This document shows, piece after piece, positions 1 through 4,260 of a stretch of 5,224 bases of DNA. A program made the translations under genes and the position numbers. The first letter of the stretch is position 1; each line of letters starts with the position of its first letter. The notes beneath the pieces are model-generated. The model searched no databases and was not told the origin of the DNA. It saw only the letters and a list, made by a program, of their open reading frames with translations. The stretch is from Chloroflexota bacterium (lineage in GTDB: Bacteria > Chloroflexota > Dehalococcoidia > SAR202 > UBA826): assembly GCA_002696685.1 (NCBI GenBank), contig NZSI01000049.1:1977-7200 (forward strand), written 5' to 3'.

Positions 1-2
1 CC

Positions 3-155
3 GAAGCCTCGGTTCCCAAAGTGTCCGATATGGCCTGATGCTCCAACGTCGAAATCACCGAGAAGAAAGTCTACCAAGAACTGATGATGTCCAAGGACAT
101 CGACAAGGCCAGCCCAAATCTGGCCATGGAATCATGCGCTACCGTATCAAAATAA
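3..155 (+). pseudogene. 3' end of an unrecognised coding sequence with an in-frame TGA
   Basis: The frame starting at base 3 runs to TAA at 153-155 and is interrupted only by TGA at 36-38. It looks coding: after the TGA, 26 of 38 codons end in G or C (AAC, GTC, ATC, ACC, GAG, AAG, GTC, TAC and so on), as in the downstream reductase gene. The peptide before the TGA ends PKVSDMA; after it comes CSNVEITEKKVYQELMM and the end is ESCATVSK. I do not recognise the family, and the 5' part lies outside the window. The TGA could be a nonsense mutation, a sequencing error for TGG, a real stop followed by decayed sequence, or a selenocysteine codon. The last is worth naming because a tRNA-Sec remnant lies 1.8 kb away, but the protein shows no known Sec motif. 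Coding character is fairly clear; whether the gene is broken is open. Confidence 0.5.
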
Positions 156-534
156 CCTCATAAACCGGATTTTTCTGATAGATTCCAGCGTCGGCAAAAC
201 CGTTCTATACTGCATCAGCTCTGACTTTGTGAACGCATAATTGCGTCGTCGCGATATGTCGAACACCGCTTCACTGTCTGCTCTCCGGTCGACCGCACCC
301 CACCGTCGGATTAGCATTGTCACCACACGATATGATCTCTGCCCCGAAGCATGCGCTCAATCCGAACCTGCCTTATACTCGACCGACCTTTTGCGAGCCC
401 TTCTGGTATACAATCGCTATCATCATTCTATGGACTTATTGCCGCATTTACACACGTGCTTAGGCGGCATCTCGTGGCCGATCGTTCACTTGATTCCAAT
501 CCATCTGACAAGATAATGCCGGCGGATGTTTTTT
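156..534. other. Gene-free leader region upstream of the aldo/keto reductase
   Basis: No convincing gene is visible here. A plus-strand open frame from TTG 241 to 516 lacks a ribosome binding site and has an unconvincing composition (many His, Leu, Arg and Ser, no recognisable motif). Possible -10-like hexamers are TATACT at 206-211, TATACT at 374-379 and TACAAT at 409-414, but none has a good -35 at 16-18 bp, so no promoter is assigned. The stretch probably carries the reductase promoter and leader. Confidence 0.5.
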
Positions 535-541
535 GAAGGAG
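535..541 (+). promoter_or_regulatory. Shine-Dalgarno that fixes the TTG start of the aldo/keto reductase
   Basis: GAAGGAG at 535-541 sits five bases before TTG at 547. The in-frame ATG at 526 has no purine-rich motif in front of it and would place this Shine-Dalgarno inside the gene. Starting at 547 gives the family-typical beginning MKYNRLGTSDIEVS. Confidence 0.8.
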
Positions 542-546
542 TCGTC

Positions 547-1536
547 TTGAAATACAACAGGCTGGGAACATCAGATATCGAAGTCTCTGAGTTTACGTTG
601 GGGTGCTGGCCTTTTGCGGGCGGCAACGTGTGGGGCGACCAGGACGACGCCGACTCCATATCGGCGGTGCACGCCTCGCTGGACGCAGGAATCAACTTCT
701 TCGACACCGCCGAGGGTTATGGCGCTGGCAAATCGGAGGAAGTGCTCGGCGAAGCGCTAAAAGGCAGGCGCGACCAGGCGGTAATCGTCACCAAGGTGGG
801 CGACAGTCACCTGTCGCCAGACGACGTGCGAAACTCTTGCGAAAGCAGCCTTTCGAGGATGGGCACCGACTACATCGACCTGTACCTGATCCATTGGCCC
901 AACCACGAAATCCCCATCGCCGATACGATGGGAGCTTTGCAGGGTCTGGTTGATGAAGGCAAAGTTCGGGCGCTGGGTGTCTGCAACTTTGGGGTCCAAG
1001 ACCTATCAGACTTGCTGGAAGTCGGCCACATCGAGGTCAACCAGCTCCCTTACAGCTTGCTTTGGCGACCCATCGAATACGAGATTTTCCCGAAGTGCAG
1101 GCAGAACAACATTGGCCTGATGACCTACAGCCCTCTTATGCAGGGACTCCTGACCGGCAGATATGCCAATGCTGACGAGGTGCCTGACGGGATAGCGCGC
1201 TCAAGGCATTTCGCGTCCACGAGACCTCAAGCCATGCATGGCCAGCAAGGCATGGAGGAGGAGTTATTTGAAGTGATCGCCCGCTTTGGAGAGGTATGCC
1301 GTCGAATCGGCCAGCCTATGGCCCATGTCGCATTGGAATGGGTGAGGGCGCACGAAGGTGTAAGCTCGGTGTTGGTCGGCGCGCGCAACGCCGACGAGGT
1401 TGCCCTGAACCTGCCCGCCTTCGACTTGACTCTCCCTGACGAGATCATCAAAGAGCTGAATGAGTTGACCGAAGGCATCAAGAGCAACCTGGGCAACAGC
1501 CCCGACATGTGGCACGGCGAGAACCGAATGCGATAA
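547..1536 (+). CDS. Aldo/keto reductase
   Basis: A 329-residue cytosolic NAD(P)H-dependent oxidoreductase of the aldo/keto reductase superfamily ((beta/alpha)8 barrel), which typically reduces aldehydes and ketones to alcohols or runs in reverse on sugars. The catalytic tetrad is complete, numbering from the TTG start: Asp53 (NFFDTAEGYG), Tyr58, Lys83 (VIVTKVG) and His116 (YLIHWP). Other family landmarks are NRLGTSDIEVS at the N-terminus, GVCNFG near 150, VNQLPYSLLWR, YSPLMQGLLTGRY, and the C-terminal cofactor-binding stretch VLVGARNADEVALNL. Length is normal for the family and no residue looks lost. The closest style is the bacterial AKR11/AKR13-like group, but the substrate cannot be read from sequence. 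Codons are strongly GC-ending (21 of 26 at 643-720), unlike the genes to the right of the tRNA remnant, so it probably belongs to a different genomic segment from them. No same-strand partner gene follows; it appears monocistronic. Confidence 0.96.
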   Translation: MKYNRLGTSDIEVSEFTLGCWPFAGGNVWGDQDDADSISAVHASLDAGINFFDTAEGYGAGKSEEVLGEALKGRRDQAVIVTKVGDSHLSPDDVRNSCESSLSRMGTDYIDLYLIHWPNHEIPIADTMGALQGLVDEGKVRALGVCNFGVQDLSDLLEVGHIEVNQLPYSLLWRPIEYEIFPKCRQNNIGLMTYSPLMQGLLTGRYANADEVPDGIARSRHFASTRPQAMHGQQGMEEELFEVIARFGEVCRRIGQPMAHVALEWVRAHEGVSSVLVGARNADEVALNLPAFDLTLPDEIIKELNELTEGIKSNLGNSPDMWHGENRMR

Positions 1537-1543
1537 TTTTCTT

Positions 1544-1561
1544 AATAATAGTGGGATTATT
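1544..1561 (+). terminator. Weak AT-only hairpin after the aldo/keto reductase
   Basis: AATAAT (1544-1549) can pair with ATTATT (1556-1561) around a 6-nt loop, eight bases past the reductase stop. The stem has no GC pair and only two further bases of T/TC follow, so it is a poor intrinsic terminator. It is recorded because no better candidate exists here. Confidence 0.2.
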
Positions 1562-1589
1562 TCACAGGTCTACGGTCGAGGGTAGAGTT

Positions 1590-1712
1590 ATGGCGTGAAT
1601 CAAGATTGGCGATACACTGAACGCATTTTGTAAAGACACCGGTGTGTATCTTGAAGGGGCATCACAATTGATCTGCCGACATTTTGCCGACCAAATTGCC
1701 GACACGGGCTGA
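1590..1712 (+). pseudogene. Short reading frame with good RBS and TGA as third codon
   Basis: GAGGG at 1578-1582 lies seven bases before ATG at 1590. The frame reads Met-Ala-(TGA)-Ile-Lys-Ile-Gly-Asp-Thr-Leu and then stays open to TGA at 1710-1712, giving 40 codons that end FADQIADTG. The residue mix is protein-like (TLNAFCKDTGVYLEG) but I do not recognise a family. It may be a remnant of a gene cut off by the integration event, a tiny gene inactivated by a TGG-to-TGA change, or chance. It lies between the reductase and the tRNA-Sec fragment, so decay at an integration boundary is plausible. Confidence 0.3.
1674..1703 (+). repeat. Three direct TGCCGAC repeats with helical spacing
   Basis: TGCCGAC occurs at 1674-1680, 1685-1691 and 1697-1703, with start-to-start steps of 11 and 12 bp, so the copies fall on roughly one face of the helix. 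They lie about 105-135 bp from the anticodon-loop edge of the tRNA remnant. Such spacing suits a protein-binding array (operator or integrase arm-type sites). The repeats also fall inside the short frame at 1590-1712, where two of them encode Ala-Asp, so chance or coding constraint is an alternative. Confidence 0.4.
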
Positions 1713-1807
1713 TATTGGGTGGTAGAGCTGGTATTAATATTCCTTCAAAGTAGTATTTCTAGGCATGAACCGGCATATAAAAACATTAGGCATCAGGAAT
1801 GAATTGA

Positions 1808-1874
1808 ACTTCAAATCTGTTGGCAGCAGTCCTGCGACTAGTGTGGTGGGTTCGACTCCCTCGCGCTCCCGCCA
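1808..1874 (+). tRNA. selC: 3' half of a tRNA-Sec gene (anticodon TCA), probable att scar
   Basis: The segment begins at the anticodon loop CTTCAAA (1809-1815, anticodon TCA at 1811-1813). It continues through a long variable arm (AGTC 1828-1831 pairing GACT 1836-1839), a T arm with loop TTCGACT (1851-1857), an acceptor 3' strand GCGCTCCC (1863-1870), and discriminator G plus CCA (1871-1874). An 8-nt acceptor strand followed by GCCA, the CUUCAAA loop and the large variable arm are hallmarks of bacterial tRNA-Sec. The expected 5' strand GGGAGCGC and D arm are absent upstream. The five bases before the loop (TTGAA) do not pair properly with TCTGT at 1816-1820, so homology stops at the anticodon stem/loop. 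The T stem has one T-T mismatch (1847/1861). This is therefore a non-functional half gene. tRNA genes, including selC in enterobacteria, are standard integration targets, with crossover in the anticodon or T loop leaving just such a 3' duplicate. Confidence 0.8.
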
Positions 1875-1895
1875 AAGCTAAACAATTGCTTTTTT
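1874..1895 (+). terminator. Weak intrinsic terminator following the tRNA remnant
   Basis: AAAGC (1874-1878) pairs with GCTTT (1888-1892) around a 9-nt loop, and the T-run TTTTTT (1890-1895) overlaps its 3' arm. It is correctly placed to have ended the original tRNA-Sec transcript. The stem is short, so efficiency would be low. Confidence 0.35.
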
Positions 1896-1926
1896 CGCCC
1901 TCTGATGGGGGGCTGATTTGTTCTGA

Positions 1927-1947
1927 AGAAGTGCTCACAACACTTTT
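1927..1947 (-). terminator. Stem-loop downstream of the mini-HTH frame
   Basis: Bases 1927-1933 (AGAAGTG) can pair with 1941-1947 (CACTTTT), with one G-T pair and a 7-nt loop. On the minus strand it lies 13 bases past the TAA of the 34-codon HTH frame and could protect or end that transcript. No T-tract follows on the minus strand, so termination is uncertain. Confidence 0.2.
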
Positions 1948-1959
1948 CATAAGTTCGTT

Positions 1960-2064
1960 TTAACGTTCTTTAATCCCGGGATTCCAAGGTCGTTTACCAT
2001 TCACTAACATACTTAGGTAAGACGGCGCTATTCCAAGTATTTTTGCCTGCTGTCTAAGACTCAT
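1960..2064 (-). CDS. 34-residue Cro/C1-type helix-turn-helix protein, possibly truncated
   Basis: A minus-strand frame starts at ATG 2064-2062 inside the last codons of the 295-aa gene (11-nt overlap) and stops at TAA 1962-1960. It begins MSLRQQAKILGIAPSYLSM and continues LVNGKRPWNPGIKER. This matches the pattern of the Cro/C1 (XRE-like) helix-turn-helix: helix 2 (RQQAKILGI), turn, recognition helix (APSYLSMLVNGKR). XRE domains usually need about 55 residues, so helices 4-5 are missing. After the TAA the same frame stays open (NELMKSVVSTS and on) to TAA at 1788-1786, running antisense through the tRNA-Sec fragment. A Tyr-type codon changed to TAA would explain this. The overlap suggests translational coupling with the upstream gene. 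The motif is convincing; whether 34 residues is the native product is not known. Confidence 0.6.
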   Translation of the reverse strand: MSLRQQAKILGIAPSYLSMLVNGKRPWNPGIKER

Positions 2065-2941
2065 TTACCCAGTCCTTTATGAATTCCCTTATATCTTCAA
2101 GTTCCTCTTCATCAAATACATACTCTAAGTTTTCCTCTGGCATATCGCCTTTGATTGTGTAGAAATCTTCTTCAGGTTCCTCTACTACCAAGCCTTGAGC
2201 TAACATGTTGGATACATGCATTGTCATCATCAGAGCCTTATATGGGCGGAGATACCTTTTATCTGTCATCTGAGACCATGTATATGTGAGTCCAAAGTGG
2301 TTGCCTACCGTGAGATTGCCCTCGGCATCCTTGATGCCTCGGGTGCCGCAATCTTCACTTGTTATTTCTTTGAACTTCTCCGCCTTGATAGCATGCCTAT
2401 AATGCTCCGTCCTATCCATGCTTCTCCACGGCTTGTACGTCATGAATGCGTTTAAGTCTGAGTAGTCAGCGGGTATTCCACTTATCTTCTCCAGAAGCTC
2501 TCTTACAGCGTAGTGAGTGGCTACTAAGTAGACATCTCGGTATGTAAAATCGTCTGCCATATTATGTACACGCCACCACCAATCAATCTCTCTTACAGTT
2601 GGCTTCCATTCATCACCAGTTCCGTATACCCATATGGAAGGGAACATTGGCATAGATGGTGTTGTACTCAACCTAAAAAGCATTTCAGATATATATTCGC
2701 TAGCCTCTAGCGGTAAGCCATATTCCTCCATGAGGTGGAGCTCAAATGGAGCTTCTCTACTTATCGCTTCCTTGTCCATTGACTTAAAGTGTGCAATCCA
2801 GTTACTAAGCGTCCGAGCGGACACGGCATCTGTCCCATAACCATCTTTCAGCATCCGAAAGATTCGACCATGAGTTCTGCCCGAATAATGCAACTGTATT
2901 GCGCTGTTGAATTGCTTTAGAAATCGTTCCTGTACTTTCAT
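2054..2941 (-). CDS. Hypothetical 295-aa protein with HTH-like N-terminus
   Basis: I do not recognise this family. Residues about 13-55 (SAIQLHYSGRTHGRIFRML, then SARTLSNWIAHFKS) have the spacing and pattern of a helix-turn-helix like those of transposase and terminase-small-subunit N-termini: a short helix, a G-containing turn, then a recognition helix with the RTLSNW signature. The middle is aromatic-rich (EIDWWWRVHNMADD near 118-131) with a Tyr/Arg-rich segment (MTYKPWRSMDRTEHYRH). The last 45 residues are strongly acidic (VVEEPEEDF, VFDEEELEDIREF). No signal peptide or membrane segment is visible, so it is probably cytosolic. The start is supported by GGAGAGG five bases upstream. Codons are AT-leaning. 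It overlaps the mini-HTH frame downstream and lies next to a tRNA-Sec att-like scar, so a role in a mobile element (regulator or DNA-binding accessory) is inferred, not shown. An ordinary chromosomal regulator is possible. Confidence 0.85.
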   Translation of the reverse strand: MKVQERFLKQFNSAIQLHYSGRTHGRIFRMLKDGYGTDAVSARTLSNWIAHFKSMDKEAISREAPFELHLMEEYGLPLEASEYISEMLFRLSTTPSMPMFPSIWVYGTGDEWKPTVREIDWWWRVHNMADDFTYRDVYLVATHYAVRELLEKISGIPADYSDLNAFMTYKPWRSMDRTEHYRHAIKAEKFKEITSEDCGTRGIKDAEGNLTVGNHFGLTYTWSQMTDKRYLRPYKALMMTMHVSNMLAQGLVVEEPEEDFYTIKGDMPEENLEYVFDEEELEDIREFIKDWVNES

Positions 2942-2946
2942 CTTTG

Positions 2947-2953
2947 CCTCTCC
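2947..2953 (-). promoter_or_regulatory. Shine-Dalgarno of the 295-aa gene
   Basis: On the minus strand GGAGAGG lies five bases (CAAAG) before the ATG at 2941-2939, a strong match that supports this start. Confidence 0.75.
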
Positions 2954-2966
2954 AGACTTTTGCTAA

Positions 2967-2987
2967 ATAGTATATATTTTTTACTAT
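2967..2987. promoter_or_regulatory. Operator-like inverted repeat ATAGTA-N9-TACTAT
   Basis: ATAGTA at 2967-2972 and TACTAT at 2982-2987 form a perfect 6-bp dyad with a 9-bp AT-only spacer. The half-site centres are 15 bp apart. The dyad overlaps the -10 and spacer of the predicted promoter for the 295-aa gene, the classic position of a repressor operator. One of the two HTH proteins encoded downstream is a natural candidate for autoregulation. The AT-rich context makes chance repeats easier. Confidence 0.45.
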
Positions 2988-2997
2988 ACATTTTTAA
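2969..2997 (-). promoter_or_regulatory. Predicted sigma-70-type promoter of the HTH pair
   Basis: On the minus strand a -10 TATACT (2974-2969) is preceded at exactly 17 bp by a weak -35 TTAAAA (2997-2992). Transcription would start roughly 10 bases before the Shine-Dalgarno, giving a short leader. The surrounding AT-rich tract resembles an UP element. Confidence 0.5.
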
Positions 2998-3383
2998 GTA
3001 TTATGCAATTACTGAGGGGACAGGTTGGTCTAATTTTAGGCTAGTCTGGGGATTGCGAGGTAGAGAGAAATAACAAAGGTGAGCCGTTTTTCTAATTTTC
3101 GGGTCACTCCTGAGGTTGCTGAGAGCCTTAGTAGAAGCGGCCTTCAAAAAATAGATTAGGTAAGCTTACCCAAGGGTTGAGTTTTAGTGCTTGGCTGGAA
3201 AGGGTGACCTTTTTGGTATTCAAATTTTTCTGGGGCACTGGGCTCTATATGTGTGAAGGGCGCAAAGACTAAACCCTTTGGTTCAAAGTGTTGGGGGAGC
3301 ATGGGTACACGTGTATGAGTAGAGCACGGGGACTAAGGGGTCTAGAGCCTGTCTATAATGACGCCATAAGACAATCAATAGGG

Positions 3384-3401
3384 TATTTCTTAGAAGAAAT
3401 A
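3384..3401. repeat. Perfect inverted repeat TATTTCTT-AG-AAGAAATA
   Basis: Eight-base arms separated by AG; as RNA it forms a 7-bp stem with a 4-nt loop. It lies 50 bases past the SDR stop on the minus strand, the second of two adjacent stem-loops there. Without a T-tract it is not a canonical terminator, but it may stabilise or end the operon mRNA. Confidence 0.45.
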
Positions 3402-3411
3402 GTCTGAGCCT

Positions 3412-3434
3412 TTTCTCAAGCCAGCTCTGAGAAA
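3412..3434 (-). terminator. Stem-loop 3' of the LLM-SDR operon
   Basis: TTTCTCA (3412-3418) pairs with TGAGAAA (3428-3434), a 7-bp stem with a 9-nt loop, starting 16 bases after the SDR stop. It is followed on the minus strand by AGGCTC, not by T residues, so it would act as a weak or factor-assisted terminator, or as a 3' mRNA end structure together with the hairpin at 3384-3401. Confidence 0.35.
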
Positions 3435-3450
3435 CCTGAGGGAGCGGGTA

Positions 3451-4212
3451 TCACAACTCGAATTGTTCTGATCTTCCTATAGGATTCCAACCAAGCATAG
3501 TACTGGCGTGGGACGTATCTCTCCATTTCATTTTGTTATCTGAAATTGCGTCAAAGATTTCGAATCTTACTGAATCGGGTGCACTCAAACATAAGTCTAC
3601 GATTTGTACACAATCCGAATGACTCAAATATCCCGGATAGTGACGGACAAGTTTTGGCTTATCAGTATCCAAGACTGCGCCGAGCCTTATATTTATGACA
3701 GAGATGCCGTGATAGTCTGAATAGTACCTTCCCAAGGTTTCCCCAAAAACCTTGCTTACTCCGTACAAACTGTCAGGTCTTACTGGATCACCATAATCTA
3801 GCAGTTTCCACTTGTCAGGTATTTTTTCATATTCCCCTTGGGCGATATGGCCGTACGGATAATCTAGTTCATATCCAAGCATAGTACTACCGGAACTAGC
3901 AAAAACAACGCGAGATACGTTATTTCTGCTGGCGGCCTCAAAAACATTGTATGTACCGTTTATGTTTACCTTATTCGTGTTTTCCCAGTCGTTAACGTCT
4001 GCCAAGTAGGCAGATAAGTGCAATACTGTGTCAATTTTCTGAAACGCAGGAAGAATTTCATCAAGGCTAGATATGTCCGCCTGTCTAAAAGGTATTTCCT
4101 CAACCTTTCGGCGATTCAGAGCACTGAAATCATATTTTTCCGAGAGATTCTCGAGAACTAATCCACCGATTAAACCACTTGCTCCGGTGATCAAAACTTT
4201 AGGTCTGGACAT
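3451..4212 (-). CDS. NAD-dependent epimerase/dehydratase family SDR, uronate-dehydrogenase-like
   Basis: A 253-residue cytosolic Rossmann-fold enzyme of the extended/intermediate SDR type. Visible motifs: cofactor loop TGASGLIGG (residues 9-17), acidic adenine contact Asp46 (QADISS), VLHLSAY (63-69), NINGTYNVFEAA (83-94), the serine pair in VVFASSGS (102-109), and the active-site pair Tyr150/Lys154 in DSLYGVSKVFGE. The C-terminus (DTSHASTMLGWNPIGRSEQF) and the RPDSLYGVSK block resemble bacterial NAD+ uronate dehydrogenases, which oxidise hexuronates to lactones. However, the SSNH substrate segment I recall from that family reads SSGS here, and there is an insertion at about 114-146, so the substrate may differ. 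AGGAG eight bases upstream (4221-4225) supports the start. It follows the LLM gene by 48 nt on the same strand, probably as the second gene of one operon. Codons are AT-leaning (10 of the first 26 end in G or C). Confidence 0.93.
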   Translation of the reverse strand: MSRPKVLITGASGLIGGLVLENLSEKYDFSALNRRKVEEIPFRQADISSLDEILPAFQKIDTVLHLSAYLADVNDWENTNKVNINGTYNVFEAASRNNVSRVVFASSGSTMLGYELDYPYGHIAQGEYEKIPDKWKLLDYGDPVRPDSLYGVSKVFGETLGRYYSDYHGISVINIRLGAVLDTDKPKLVRHYPGYLSHSDCVQIVDLCLSAPDSVRFEIFDAISDNKMKWRDTSHASTMLGWNPIGRSEQFEL

Positions 4213-4220
4213 AATTGAAT

Positions 4221-4225
4221 CTCCT
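4221..4225 (-). promoter_or_regulatory. Shine-Dalgarno of the SDR gene
   Basis: AGGAG on the minus strand, eight bases before the ATG at 4212-4210. It lies inside the 48-nt gap after the LLM gene, which holds no obvious promoter or terminator, consistent with co-transcription. Confidence 0.7.
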
Positions 4226-4260
4226 GGTTAACTATTCAGTTTGCCGGCATGTTGTCCTAA

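Larger units (their letters stand above)
2998..3450. other. Gene-poor spacer with palindromes between the HTH pair and the SDR gene
   Basis: No convincing gene is visible. The longest sensible minus-strand frame is 3302-3156 (48 codons, starting MLPQHFEPKGL, ending QPLGKLT), but it lacks a ribosome binding site and a recognisable motif. The stretch contains two perfect palindromes, GGTAAGCTTACC (3159-3170) and TACACGTGTA (3306-3315), a repeated TCTAATTTT (3029-3037 and 3091-3099), and a consensus TATAAT at 3354-3359 (plus strand) without a -35. It could hold an unrecognised small RNA or decayed coding sequence. Confidence 0.5.

Noticed and set aside
241..516. 91-codon plus-strand frame starting with TTG
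   Set aside because: It has no Shine-Dalgarno, an odd composition and no motif; it lies in the leader of the reductase and has an equally open overlapping frame (351-536). Treated as chance.
526..546. ATG at 526 as the start of the aldo/keto reductase
   Set aside because: It would add MFFEGVV, which is outside the family's usual N-terminus, and would bury the strong GAAGGAG Shine-Dalgarno inside the gene; TTG at 547 fits better.
1..1712. Alternative genetic code with TGA read as Trp or Gly, suggested by two in-frame TGA codons
   Set aside because: The reductase encodes Trp by TGG throughout, and the SDR gene ends in TGA. The remnant tRNA with anticodon TCA has tRNA-Sec, not tRNA-Trp, features.
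1537..1874. Group I intron splitting the tRNA-Sec anticodon loop
   Set aside because: No GGGAGCGC-type 5' exon is present anywhere to the left in the window, and I see no recognisable intron core; a truncated gene is simpler.
3156..3302. 48-codon minus-strand frame (MLPQHFEPKGL...)
   Set aside because: No ribosome binding site, no recognisable domain and no neighbour link; described only within the spacer entry.
3440..3447. GGGAGCGG as a displaced 5' end of tRNA-Sec
   Set aside because: Only the first seven bases match the expected acceptor strand, and the following sequence has no D arm or anticodon arm; coincidence.
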